Source of the DNA: an uncultured Verrucomicrobiales bacterium
GTDB lineage: Bacteria > Verrucomicrobiota > Verrucomicrobiia > Limisphaerales > UBA1100
Assembly (NCBI GenBank): GCA_913048135.1
Contig: CAJWVY010000009.1
Coordinates: 1-41,067 of the forward strand
Direction: 5' to 3'
Length of the DNA stretch: 41,067 nt
Part shown: positions 8,418-18,200 of the stretch, piece by piece
Position numbering within the stretch: the first letter of the stretch is position 1
Layout: the number at the start of each line of letters is the position of its first letter
Notes under the pieces: model-generated
What the model was told of the DNA's origin: nothing
Database searches by the model: none
The model's input: the letters and a program-made list of their open reading frames with translations, nothing else
Translations under genes and position numbers: made by a program

Positions 8418-8654
8418 TTATTTCTTCGGGGTCTTGGCGGTATGAATTTCAACTGCCACCGGGTCAGTCAACTCATAGTCCATCTTACCATCCACCAACT
8501 CAGTGAGTGCCATGTCCGCGGCACCCAGCAAAGGGGCATCAAGCAGGGGGCGGTCACCATTATTGAGCTGACGAACGCGGGTGGACACAATGTTCACCAA
8601 CACGTTGGGATTTCCGATCAACTCTCCCGCATCATTACAAAGTTCAGCATTCAT
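8418..8654 (-). CDS. rpoZ: DNA-directed RNA polymerase omega subunit-like protein
   Basis: A 78-residue protein that fits the omega subunit, which aids assembly of RNA polymerase beta-prime. Visible landmarks are NVLVNIVSTRVRQLNNG (about 17-33), matching the omega helix with its V-x-x-R-x-R-Q-L core, and ADMALTELVDGKM (about 46-58), matching the A-l-x-E-i-x-x-G-k motif. The length suits a short omega. Ahead of it the divergent gap to the prenyl synthase is 93 bases; behind it is an intrinsic terminator. Short size keeps the call below certainty. Confidence 0.8.
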   Translation of the reverse strand: MNAELCNDAGELIGNPNVLVNIVSTRVRQLNNGDRPLLDAPLLGAADMALTELVDGKMDYELTDPVAVEIHTAKTPKK

Positions 8655-8747
8655 CCGTAAAGGCCGGTGAAAATAGCCCGTTGACAGACAAACGCAACCC
8701 CAAAATCCTCTCTTGCCCTCTTTCCCTTGGCTCGCTAGAAACCTCGC

Positions 8748-9647
8748 GTGCCATCCAACGCCTCATTCGACCTCAAGCAATACGCTCGTAAAAACGCCCG
8801 GATTGTCGATCAGGCCCTCAATAAACTCCTACCCTCAGCACGCACCAAGCCTACCACAATCCACCGCGCCATGCGGCATAGCTTGTTTGCAGGCGGTAAA
8901 CGTGTCCGCCCGATCCTCGCCCTGGCCGCCGCCGAAGCGTGTGGGGGAAACATTGAGAATGCCCTGCCGGTTGCCTGCGCAGTTGAATGCATCCATACCT
9001 ATTCGCTGATCCATGATGATTTACCGGCTTTGGATAATGATGATTTCCGTCGTGGGCGCCCCACCAACCACAAAGTATTTGGCGAAGGAATCGCCGTTCT
9101 GGCAGGCGACGCTCTGCTCACTCAGGCCTTCGAGCTAGCTTCCCAAGCCAAACCCACACGACGCTATCCTGTGCGGGATATGATCATGGATCTCGCCAAG
9201 ACCAGCGGCTCACTTCAACTCATCGCCGGGCAAGTAGCCGATCTCGAGGGCGAAGGTAAAAAGCTAAATCAAACGAAGCTTCAGTATATTCACGAACGCA
9301 AAACGAGTGCCCTCCTAACCTGCTCTGCCCGGCTCGGCGGCATGAGCGCCAATTGCACCCCCAAACAACTTCAGGCGCTGACTGATTTTGGCTACCACAT
9401 CGGCCTCGCCTTTCAAGTGATTGATGACATCCTTGATGTCACTCAAACCACCGAGCAGCTTGGCAAAACCGCCGGCAAAGATGAAGCCACAGCCAAAGCA
9501 ACCTACCCCGCCATTGTGGGCCTCAAGAAATCCGAGCACATCGCCGAAGAACTCACCAACAAAGCATTCAACGCATTAAAACCCTTTCATGGTAAAGCCA
9601 TCGCATTGGAGGCCATGGCTGATTACTTACTCAAGCGGAAGAACTAG
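8748..9647 (+). CDS. ispA: Polyprenyl (farnesyl/geranylgeranyl) diphosphate synthase
   Basis: Condenses isopentenyl diphosphate with allylic diphosphates to make C15-C20 prenyl chains in the cytoplasm. The 299-residue product has both aspartate-rich Mg-binding motifs. The first is DDLPALD (residues 90-96), the long form with two extra residues usual in bacterial FPP synthases; the second is DDILD (226-230). GGKRVRP (49-55) binds isopentenyl diphosphate. The start is a GTG at 8748; no better start lies closer to the conserved region. A perfect TTGACA at 8681-8686 could be the -35 box, but no convincing -10 follows. The stop overlaps the purB stop in CTAG. Chain length cannot be fixed from sequence alone. 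Confidence 0.9.
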   Translation: MPSNASFDLKQYARKNARIVDQALNKLLPSARTKPTTIHRAMRHSLFAGGKRVRPILALAAAEACGGNIENALPVACAVECIHTYSLIHDDLPALDNDDFRRGRPTNHKVFGEGIAVLAGDALLTQAFELASQAKPTRRYPVRDMIMDLAKTSGSLQLIAGQVADLEGEGKKLNQTKLQYIHERKTSALLTCSARLGGMSANCTPKQLQALTDFGYHIGLAFQVIDDILDVTQTTEQLGKTAGKDEATAKATYPAIVGLKKSEHIAEELTNKAFNALKPFHGKAIALEAMADYLLKRKN

Positions 9648-10978
9648 AGCCCCAATGCTTTAAAGCGCGTATTGATATGGCGCTGATGGAATTCCACTGA
9701 GCACAGGGCTTCCAGTTCGCCTTTCTTGAAATGGCGCGACACATCCGGATCCGCCATTAATTGCTCCAGAAAATCCGCATCATCACGTCCCGCGTGTTTC
9801 ACCGCCCATGTCTCCATGGCGTTACGCTGCACCAGGGCATACGCATCTTCACGCGTCAGACCTTTACGAATGAGCGCCAACAACACGGTTTGACTGTTCC
9901 ACATACCGAGACTGATGCCCAAGTTCTTTTTCATGTTCTTGGGATACACATTCAGCCCTTCCATCATCTTCTGCAAAAGCGCGAACATGTAATTCAGCAA
10001 TGTGCAGGAATCCGGAAAAATGACGCGTTCCACGCTGCTGTGTGAAATATCGCGCTCATGCCACAACGCTACATTTTCCATGGCCGCCAGAGCGTTACCG
10101 CGCAGCACACGGGATAACCCCGTGATACGCTCCCAAGTGATGGGGTTGCGTTTGTGCGGCATCGCGCTGCTTCCTTTTTGCCCCTTTGTAAAAGGCTCCT
10201 CAGCCTCCAAGACTTCCGTGCGTTGCAAGTGCCGAAACTCAACAGCCCAACGTTCCATGCTGGCTCCCACCACGGCAATGGCGTTCAGAAATTCAGCATG
10301 ATTGTCGCGCTGAATCACTTGGGTCGCCATCGGTGCGGGTTTCACACCCAGTTTCCGGCAGACATATTTTTCCACACGTGGTGGTAAATGGGCATTGGTT
10401 CCTACCGCTCCGGAAAGTTTTCCAATGGACGAAACGATCTTGGCCCGCTCCAAGCGCTCCAGCGCTCGGCCAAACTCATCATACATAAGGGCCATCTTCA
10501 GCCCGAAAGTCGTGGGCTCGGCCTGAATACCGTGGCTGCGCCCAATACAAGGCGTAAACTTGTGGCGACGTGCCTGTTTAGCGATCGCTTTACGGACTTT
10601 TTTGACGTCCTTGATCAATAGTTCAGCGCTCTGCCTCATTTGCACAGCAAATGCCGTGTCGACTATATCACTGGAAGTAAGTCCAAAATGCAGCCACCGG
10701 CTGGCCTTGTGATTGATCTTTTCCGCCACGGCTGTCGTAAAGCCAATGACATCGTGATTCAACGTCCTCTCCAGTTCCTTCTGGCGTTGCACTAGACCGG
10801 GGAGATCGGCGAAACATTTTTTGGCTCCGGACTGCATTCTAGCAAAATCAGCCTTGGGCACAATGCCCTCCTTTACCAAAGCCTCACTGGCGTGCATTTC
10901 GATTTGCAGCCAAAGGTTCAGCTTATTTTCGTCAGTCCAAATAGCCCGCATTTCCGGGCGCGAATATCGCGGAATCAT
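9644..10978 (-). CDS. purB: Adenylosuccinate lyase
   Basis: Cleaves fumarate from SAICAR and from adenylosuccinate in purine synthesis. The 444-residue product has the fumarase/aspartase-superfamily signature GSSAMPHKRNP (269-279), whose Ser270/271 region holds the catalytic base. The general-acid histidine is in GRSHGIQAEP (His149), and LTSSDIVDTA (100-109) is conserved too. The C-terminal domain has the ADSL pattern (LGISLGMWNSQ, EDAYALVQRNAM). It lies 48 bases behind the rhomboid gene in the same direction and ends in a 4-base overlap with the prenyl synthase gene. Confidence 0.96.
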   Translation of the reverse strand: MIPRYSRPEMRAIWTDENKLNLWLQIEMHASEALVKEGIVPKADFARMQSGAKKCFADLPGLVQRQKELERTLNHDVIGFTTAVAEKINHKASRWLHFGLTSSDIVDTAFAVQMRQSAELLIKDVKKVRKAIAKQARRHKFTPCIGRSHGIQAEPTTFGLKMALMYDEFGRALERLERAKIVSSIGKLSGAVGTNAHLPPRVEKYVCRKLGVKPAPMATQVIQRDNHAEFLNAIAVVGASMERWAVEFRHLQRTEVLEAEEPFTKGQKGSSAMPHKRNPITWERITGLSRVLRGNALAAMENVALWHERDISHSSVERVIFPDSCTLLNYMFALLQKMMEGLNVYPKNMKKNLGISLGMWNSQTVLLALIRKGLTREDAYALVQRNAMETWAVKHAGRDDADFLEQLMADPDVSRHFKKGELEALCSVEFHQRHINTRFKALGL

Positions 10979-11026
10979 ACGCGGGGAAGTTACGAGACGG
11001 ACACTCCGGACGTCCAGCGTTAGAAG

Positions 11027-11920
11027 TTAACGCCCCATTTTTTTCCGGGCCTGCTCAAGGATTTTCCGCTCCCGTTCCGTAAGGCTTTGAATGCCTTTCT
11101 CAGAAATTTTATCCAGAATCGGGTCCACCTCCGATTCCACAAAATCGATTTCCTCAACATCCACGGATTTCCCATGATCCCGTGAGTAAGCGCGAGCACC
11201 GCCATCAATGGTCACCACCTTTCGGTCCCGTCCTGAGTCAATGCGTTCCTTCAGGCGATCCCACCAAGGCTCTGCCCCAGACCACGTGCCGCCCTGAACA
11301 AAAAGCAAAATAAACAGGACACCCCAAATCATCCCGCCCAAATGTGCCCCATGAGCAATGCCGCCTTCCTTTGAAATAATCCCCAATACGCCGATCACCG
11401 CCAATGCGATCAACAAATACTTTGCCTTCATTCTCACCGGGATAATGAACATGATTAAGAAAGTTAGCTCACGTTCCCAGTAGACCATCGCAAAAGCTGC
11501 GATCAGGCCAAAGATTCCAGCGGAAGCTCCCACCACCCCGGCAGGCGGCAAGAAACCGCTCCATGAAAGAGCGCATTGAAGCAGACCGCCGAATACGCCG
11601 GCCACCAAATATAAAGTAAGGAACTTGGTTTTTCCCAGAGCTTCTTCAATTTGCCGTCCGGCAAACCAAATCATCGCGCAGTTGATGAGCAGATGAAACA
11701 GTCCGCCATGCAAAAACTGGTAGCTTAACAATTCCCATATATTTCCCTCTTGAAGTCGCTGCGGGAACAGGGCCAATGCTCCCTCAAAACCTCGCACCGT
11801 GTGTTGCAGGACATAACAAATGACGTTGACAATTATCAACGTGAGGCAAAGTGAAATCCCACTCCGCGCGGCGGCTGGGCGCCAGTCTGGCTCACGCATG
11901 TATGAGCGGTCGTCGAGCAT
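11027..11920 (-). CDS. Rhomboid family intramembrane serine protease
   Basis: Inner-membrane protease that cuts transmembrane segments of other proteins. Six or so hydrophobic segments span about residues 20-215. The catalytic dyad is Ser133 in GASAG and His193 in AHGAHLGG; the L1-loop landmark is HGGLFHLLIN (71-80). A soluble C-terminal tail ends in a conserved block near residues 265-296 (ILDKISEKGI, SLTERERKIL), the DUF6576-type segment found on rhomboids of this group. It follows the oligoendopeptidase with a single base between the genes, so the two are probably translated from one message. Substrates are unknown. Confidence 0.92.
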   Translation of the reverse strand: MLDDRSYMREPDWRPAAARSGISLCLTLIIVNVICYVLQHTVRGFEGALALFPQRLQEGNIWELLSYQFLHGGLFHLLINCAMIWFAGRQIEEALGKTKFLTLYLVAGVFGGLLQCALSWSGFLPPAGVVGASAGIFGLIAAFAMVYWERELTFLIMFIIPVRMKAKYLLIALAVIGVLGIISKEGGIAHGAHLGGMIWGVLFILLFVQGGTWSGAEPWWDRLKERIDSGRDRKVVTIDGGARAYSRDHGKSVDVEEIDFVESEVDPILDKISEKGIQSLTERERKILEQARKKMGR

Positions 11921-11921
11921 T

Positions 11922-13652
11922 CTACTTTAAGGCCGCTAGTTCGGTCTGGATCAATTCTACAAGCGGCTTGAATGCCTCTGTGTCAAAACTGAACGGAATA
12001 TTTGCGGCGGCAAATAACTCCGGCAAAGGTCGTGAACCACCCAGTGCCAAAGCCCGCTTGTAATCCGCCAAGGCCTGTGCCCGGTCAGATTTGCTGTTTT
12101 TCCAAACACCTAAAGCGCCCAGTTGTGCGATACCGTATTCGATGTAATAAAACGGCACCAAAAAGATGTGGCTTTGGCGATGCCACATTTTTGTGCGGGG
12201 CATCTCGTATCCGCCCCAATCAATATCGCCACCAAAACGATCCAGGAGTCCATTCCAAGCCGCATCTCGCTCTTCAACGGTGTGTGTCGGGTGTGTGTAA
12301 ATCCAGTGCTGGAATGCATCAACTGTGGCAATCCAAGGGAACAAGCTGATGATCCCTTCAAGATGTTGCCGGCGCGCCCGCACACAATCTTCGCTGGAAT
12401 AAAATTCCTCCAAATGCTCGTTCCCCACCAATTCCATGCTCATCGAGGCCACCTCGCAAAACTCGAGCGGAGCATGTTGGTACTCGTGAATATCTTCACC
12501 CTGGGCCGCCAAGGTGTGGAAAGCATGACCGGCTTCGTGCAGCAATGTTTCCACATCACGCTGCAAGCCCACAGCATTCATGAAAATAAACGGCAAACGC
12601 GCTTCCGGAAGGCTGCTTTGATACCCGCCCGGGGCCTTGCCTTTGCGGTTGGCCAAGTCGAGCAAACTCTGATCTCGCATAGTCTGAAAACCCGCGGCCA
12701 GTTCATCATCTACATGATCAAAAATGCCCTTGGTCTTAGCGACCATATCCTCGACTTCACTAAACGGCTTGAGCGGCTCCAATCCATCCGGATCCACCGA
12801 AGTATCCCACGGCCGCAGCTTGTCCAGGTCCAGCTTTGAACGGCGGTCCGCCAGCAGCTCGTTGTACGCGGGCATCACCACCTTCTCAACGGCTTCATGA
12901 AACTTGAAGCAATCCTCGGGCTGATAATCAAACCGGCCCTTGGCGATATGCTTGAAATCCCGGTAATCGCCATACCCTGCATTCCCGGCAATTTGGATTC
13001 GTAAATCCTTCAGTTCATCAAATTGCCGGTCGCATTCCTCAGCCACTTCAAGGCGCCGATTGGCGACCAATTCCCACGCTGCCTGCCGCACGGTCCGATC
13101 TGTCTCCTGCAAGTACACCCCCATTTGCACCAGCGTCTTTTCTTCGCCCTGGAATTCAACAGTGAGGGCCCCCATCTTTTCCTGGTATTGCTGGCCTAGC
13201 TTCGATTCCTCCGTCTCCAGCGGCACGTTCTCTTCGCGGAATAAATCTACCATGGATTGCCAGTCGCGATTCAAGATTTCATAACGCTCCGCCGGCAAAT
13301 GTGCGCGCTGTGGATGGGCTACAAATTTTTTGGCCAGTTGAAAAAAACGTTCCTTCAAATGCGGCTCAATATTCTCAACGAAATCAAGATACGCCCCCTT
13401 CGCCTCCTCTTTGGAGGTATGACAGGTCATGGCTATATATCGGCGCGACCCATCTTCATCGAGAATCGCTCCCAACTCGCTAACCTTCAGCAGCCATCCC
13501 TCTAGCAATTCTGAACTACCACACGCATCCAGATCAGTTTCCAGTTGATCAAACAACGGCTCAATCGCGTCCCAGCCGGACACCTTGAAATCGGCCGGCA
13601 CAAAAGCGCGCGGCTTGTACGGGGGCAAATCACCAAACGGAAGCAGTTCCAT
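11922..13652 (-). CDS. M3B family oligoendopeptidase (PepF-like)
   Basis: Zinc metallopeptidase expected to hydrolyse short peptides in the cytoplasm. In the 576-residue product the zinc site is HEAGH (His372, Glu373, His376), with the third ligand probably the Glu in PLEFCEVASMSMEL about 25 residues later. The N-terminal part is helical, as in the PepF family. I chose the ATG at 13652; the frame is open to 13757, but that extension overlaps the end of the DUF885 gene and looks unconserved. It has no signal peptide. It sits between a DUF885 gene and a rhomboid gene in one co-directional group. Confidence 0.9.
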   Translation of the reverse strand: MELLPFGDLPPYKPRAFVPADFKVSGWDAIEPLFDQLETDLDACGSSELLEGWLLKVSELGAILDEDGSRRYIAMTCHTSKEEAKGAYLDFVENIEPHLKERFFQLAKKFVAHPQRAHLPAERYEILNRDWQSMVDLFREENVPLETEESKLGQQYQEKMGALTVEFQGEEKTLVQMGVYLQETDRTVRQAAWELVANRRLEVAEECDRQFDELKDLRIQIAGNAGYGDYRDFKHIAKGRFDYQPEDCFKFHEAVEKVVMPAYNELLADRRSKLDLDKLRPWDTSVDPDGLEPLKPFSEVEDMVAKTKGIFDHVDDELAAGFQTMRDQSLLDLANRKGKAPGGYQSSLPEARLPFIFMNAVGLQRDVETLLHEAGHAFHTLAAQGEDIHEYQHAPLEFCEVASMSMELVGNEHLEEFYSSEDCVRARRQHLEGIISLFPWIATVDAFQHWIYTHPTHTVEERDAAWNGLLDRFGGDIDWGGYEMPRTKMWHRQSHIFLVPFYYIEYGIAQLGALGVWKNSKSDRAQALADYKRALALGGSRPLPELFAAANIPFSFDTEAFKPLVELIQTELAALK

Positions 13653-13696
13653 CCGCGGAATGTCGCAAATCGCGGGCAATTTGCAAATTCGATTTG

Positions 13697-15286
13697 CTAA
13701 TCGAGCATGTATTTTTCTAGCCAACTTTGCGGCAGCGTGCCGTGCGATAGCAGCCAATCGTTAAACCGCTTAAGACTCCATCCTCGCCCCTCAACCAGGC
13801 GCTTGTGCAAACGAGCATTCTCGAGGCGGCCCAACCAATAGCTCATCGGCACGGCCGGCGAACTGGTGTACCAGTTCACATCAGCCTCAGCGCGTGCCTT
13901 GGTGAATCCGATGTTTGACATCAAATGTTTGACGCCCTGCTCGTAAGTGTACCGGCCCGTTTGGAGGCGCAAATCAACCAAGATTCGATGCACTCGCCAC
14001 AAGGCATCGTGCAATTGAATGATGGCCGTCCACGGCGAGCGGTCTATCTTCAGGTCGGCCATCATCTGTTCGCACCACAATGTCCAACCCTCATAAAAAA
14101 CAGCATGCGCAAAAAGCGGCCGCCACTTCCGGGTGTGACCGTTAGCCGTAACAAACTGCAAATGATGCCCGGGATAAGCCTCATGAGCCGCCGTCAGCGA
14201 GATACCGAAATGTTGTTGTATTTCGGATAACTTTTCTGCGGCCGAAGATTTTGCCAGTGACAAATCGTTCACCCAGAAAATGCCGCGCTGCCGTTTCTCA
14301 AACGGTCCCGGCGAGGAATATGCCGCAGTCGGATACAAGTGTCGCATAAACTCCGGCACCAAGCGCACCTGTAATTCATCTCCCTTAGGGAAACTCACCG
14401 CCTTTGTCTTCCGGAAACCCAACGCCACCCGATTCGTTTCCTTGCGATACACCTCCAACAAATCGCCCTCTGGCTTCCACTCAGAGCGTGCCTTTTCAAT
14501 GATTGATTCCGCTGATTGCCCCCGCCCGTGTTTGGCACAAGCCTTGGCTAACAAACCACCTATCCGATCCGCTTCGCTCAATGCCAGTGCCTCAACCTGT
14601 CCCAAAGTGTAATCCAGCCCTAGTTCATCATGAACTCTCCGCTGCAGTCGGTTTGCCCCCAACGCAAATGAGTTCTTCGCCGCCAAAGGCCGCGACATCA
14701 CCTGAGCATGATATTGAACAACGGCTTTCTGAGCTGCGGCAATCAAGCGCCTTGCATCATCCCCCATAAAGGAACTCACCGCCTCAAACAACGCTCCTGC
14801 GCCTGTCGCAGTTTGATCCATTACCCGCCGCCATACACGTTCAGGTCGATCAACCAACCGCACTGCTTGTCGCAGGTACTTGGGCGTTTGCCCCAACAAC
14901 GCCCGCACATTACGTCGTGCCCGGGTCGGCTCATCTTCACCCCGTTGCAATTCATGCAGCAACGCTCCAAACACGTGATCGACCGCATTTGGGTTAAGCC
15001 GATGAATTCCACGATCGAAATCCTCACATTCCGCCAACACCATGGCCCGAACCGCCAACCGATCAAGATGCTGTTCCGCACTCAAAGCGGAAGGCGCCAA
15101 CTGGTCCATATCAGCCAGAAGTTGTTGCCGGCGTTTTTCGTCGACACGGATCGCCTTTAACGAAGGCTCACCCAATAGCCCCTCGGCGGCGCGCATTCCC
15201 AAGTGATTTGCCCAAACCGGCCGCGCAGCCAATGTCTGCTTGAAATATCCATCCAACAAGGCATCGAATTTTTTAGCGTCGTTCAT
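13697..15286 (-). CDS. DUF885 family protein, putative metallopeptidase
   Basis: A 529-residue member of the DUF885 family, whose proteins carry a gluzincin-like HExxH motif and are thought to be zinc peptidases. Here the motif is HEAYPGHHLQ (His368, Glu369, with His373/His374), followed after about 25 residues by FYEGWTLWCEQMM, which supplies a candidate third ligand. The opening DALLDGYF and the PVWANHLGM stretch are also typical. No signal peptide is visible, although many relatives are exported lipoproteins. It starts 9 bases after the debranching enzyme gene. The substrate is unknown. Confidence 0.88.
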   Translation of the reverse strand: MNDAKKFDALLDGYFKQTLAARPVWANHLGMRAAEGLLGEPSLKAIRVDEKRRQQLLADMDQLAPSALSAEQHLDRLAVRAMVLAECEDFDRGIHRLNPNAVDHVFGALLHELQRGEDEPTRARRNVRALLGQTPKYLRQAVRLVDRPERVWRRVMDQTATGAGALFEAVSSFMGDDARRLIAAAQKAVVQYHAQVMSRPLAAKNSFALGANRLQRRVHDELGLDYTLGQVEALALSEADRIGGLLAKACAKHGRGQSAESIIEKARSEWKPEGDLLEVYRKETNRVALGFRKTKAVSFPKGDELQVRLVPEFMRHLYPTAAYSSPGPFEKRQRGIFWVNDLSLAKSSAAEKLSEIQQHFGISLTAAHEAYPGHHLQFVTANGHTRKWRPLFAHAVFYEGWTLWCEQMMADLKIDRSPWTAIIQLHDALWRVHRILVDLRLQTGRYTYEQGVKHLMSNIGFTKARAEADVNWYTSSPAVPMSYWLGRLENARLHKRLVEGRGWSLKRFNDWLLSHGTLPQSWLEKYMLD

Positions 15287-15295
15287 TTTATAAAA

Positions 15296-18200
15296 TTAAT
15301 TCTGCAGTAATTGCCACACACGATACGCCTCCGTGGCGCTCCAAGCCTGCGCGTCGCAGCCTCGTTGGGTGTGAGGCGCATCACCGTCCATCACCTCCGG
15401 AAGATGCCCAATGCAGCCCGTATTTAACAAGGGCTCCATCGTTAACAAATAGGAGCGAGCTGCCTTGAGTGCCCCTTCATCCCCCGGCCAGCAACGCATG
15501 ATAGATTCACTTAGGAATGGTAACTGCCACCCCCACGCAGTGCCGTTGTGATAGGCCGGTTTGCGGCGCGTATCTTCATCCCCTTCATAGCGACCCCAGT
15601 AAGGTTGAATTGGATCATTCAGTAATTCCCCGGCGTGCGACCGCACTGGCAAAGGTACTGCCACTGAAAGAGGCGCCAGAGAACGGATGCCTCCGGGTAC
15701 TACCAAATGGTCGCACGCGGCTAAAACTGTGGCTCGGCCAACTGAAAGGGGCACAGCCCCCAAGGCCACCGCCATCAGGCCATTACTACGCAATGCATCA
15801 TCACAAGGGGCATCCGATGGTCCCACGCCTTCAGCAGCCGGCAATAAATCCGCAATCCAACCGGAAGGTGTTCGGCAAAAATAATTCCTCAACGATTCAC
15901 GGGCGCGAAGCTCCAAATCACCCCAGCCACCTTCAGGGTCCAAGAGGCCCAAAAGACCAAGCAATTCAATCCACAGAGCCTGAATTTCGACAGGATAGCC
16001 TTCACGAGGTGTACCGGCAGGATAATTGGTATCCATCCACGTGAAATGCGAAGGACTCCAAATCAAACCGCTCTCCAAATCCATGCGAATCCCCTGCGGC
16101 GTTCCATCACGGTAACCCCGCCCAATCGAAATAAGGATCTCGCGCAAGGTCCGTCCATCGGCCATCCTTCCAGAAAACAGATCCTCTTGCGCGCTCTCAC
16201 CCAACTCGGCACAAACCTTGCCAAACCACAGTGGCGCATCGGAAGTCTCACGATTGGAAGCGTTATCGCCGTTCAAAACATTTGGCAACGAACCACGATC
16301 TTCAAACCGGGCAAACGCCTTCACGATCCCAAACACCTCTTCACTCCAACCCGCTGCCAACAAGCCGCGCGCGGCGATAAAAGTGTCACGACCCCAATCT
16401 AAAAACCACGGATATCCGGCCACTACCGTCTTGCCTTCTCCACGATTTACTACAAAGGCCTCCATCGAATTTCGCAGACGTCCCTCGAAAGAAACTGGCG
16501 TTGCCTTGTTTGAAAGCGGAGGCACGGGTTCCGCTTCAGCGGATAATGTCAAAACAGATTTCTCAGAAGGCTTTAACGGTATCTCAAACCATCCCGGGCT
16601 ATACGCATCCCCTGCCCCAGCTTGTCCCCGGCTCGCTTCAACTGGATGAGCCACGTTGTAAATCGGCTCCGCTTCGGCGTGAAAACGTCCGCGGTCGACA
16701 TCCGCACGCAACACACGATCGGCTGCCGGCGCAAAAACAAAGCCCTCACCCCCACATTCCAGACACTCATTGAAATACGACTCCCCTTCCCGGCTGAGAT
16801 GTGTTTCCCCATGAAAGCTGCGATCCTCCAAGTCAACTCGCGCCGTCAGGCTAAACTCTTTATCCCCGAGCAACTTACGGCCGCGCACAGGATCTTCATC
16901 CAGCCGCCGAAATGTCAGCACCGTGGCATTACACTCCGCAGGCATGGCGGCCTCGACTTCCACTTCGACCGCCCGAAAATCACCGGCACTCACCAAAAAC
17001 CGCCACCGTGCCGGAGGGCCCGGTTCAAAGTGAATGAGATTTGTCGCGTCCAAGGCGCTAATGAATCCATCCGCCACAGCCCATAAGCGGATTCGCTTGG
17101 CAAACACATGCCGATCCACAGGTGCATCGGCATGAAGGTTCGCGCCCAATAGGCAATCATACTTTGATTTGATCGCGCCCAGATCCACCGGCATTCGCGC
17201 CATGCCCCCGCGTCCGTTGGTCAGTAAGGCCACCGGCGCCTCCAACGTATCCTCAACCCACCGTACCGTTGTCGTATCAAACGATTCATCGCTAGGGTCT
17301 GAACCAACAACTTCAACACTACCCCCAACTGAGGACTCTTTATCACCCCTTTCTCGGAATCCTAATTGGTAGCGCCCCGCCCTTGTCATCGGACCAAATG
17401 AAGCCACATGAACATTCTCCATTCCCACAGAACTCAATTGACGCGTTCCATCGCTTCCCGATAAACAAACCTCAAACGGGGCGTCATCGTAAACCACCAA
17501 CCAATGCCCCGCGGGCACCGGCATTACGCGGGAGGCATCGCGGCGCCTCCAGATATTGAGCTGGGGAAACTGTTCCAGCCTGGCTGCCTCCCGCAATTGC
17601 GCCAACAAACCACTGGAATGATCTGCTTTCTGGATAGTCGCAATTGCCGCCACAAACTCAGCCGGATTGGCTGCTGCCAATTCCGCCAGCTCCAACCATT
17701 GCAGCCCACCCAACTCCTCCGGTTCAAAACGAACCGAAAGACACTGGTACGCCCAAGCTGCCTGAGCACGTTTCTCCTCATAAAGATCACCACCCAATTC
17801 AGGCGTCTCAGGAGCAAGGCAAAGAACGTCTCCCGGCAGAACTTGGCCACCCTCAAAAACTTTGCCTGATAATAGGTCAATCCAACCGGTCACTCCATCA
17901 TCCATGGATTGCGCTTCATCCAAATCAAGATTTGCCAGAACCCTGACTTCAGACGCTCCATCAGCCGAAGTACGGCACAAATGGTACAGAGGGCTTTCAG
18001 GGTCGCTCAGGCGCTCCAGTCTTGCCCCATCTCGAAAGCACGGATGTTGATTGATTAACCGATTCAGCTGAGCCAGCTCAGAAACAATATTGTCGTCAGC
18101 ACCCCAATTCAGCCCACGCGCGGAATGAACATTAATCTGTTCATCCGCCTGCCATTCCACTCCGTTCGCAAATCCAAACCCACCATTCACACTGGTGAGG

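Noticed and set aside
8681-8710. Promoter ahead of the prenyl synthase gene (perfect TTGACA at 8681-8686)
   Set aside because: No acceptable -10 box lies 15-18 bases downstream, so one hexamer alone was not listed as a feature.
12123-12839. Long open frame (238 codons) opposite the oligoendopeptidase gene
   Set aside because: It has no recognisable family, its composition is that of an antisense shadow, and it lies wholly within a well-supported gene.
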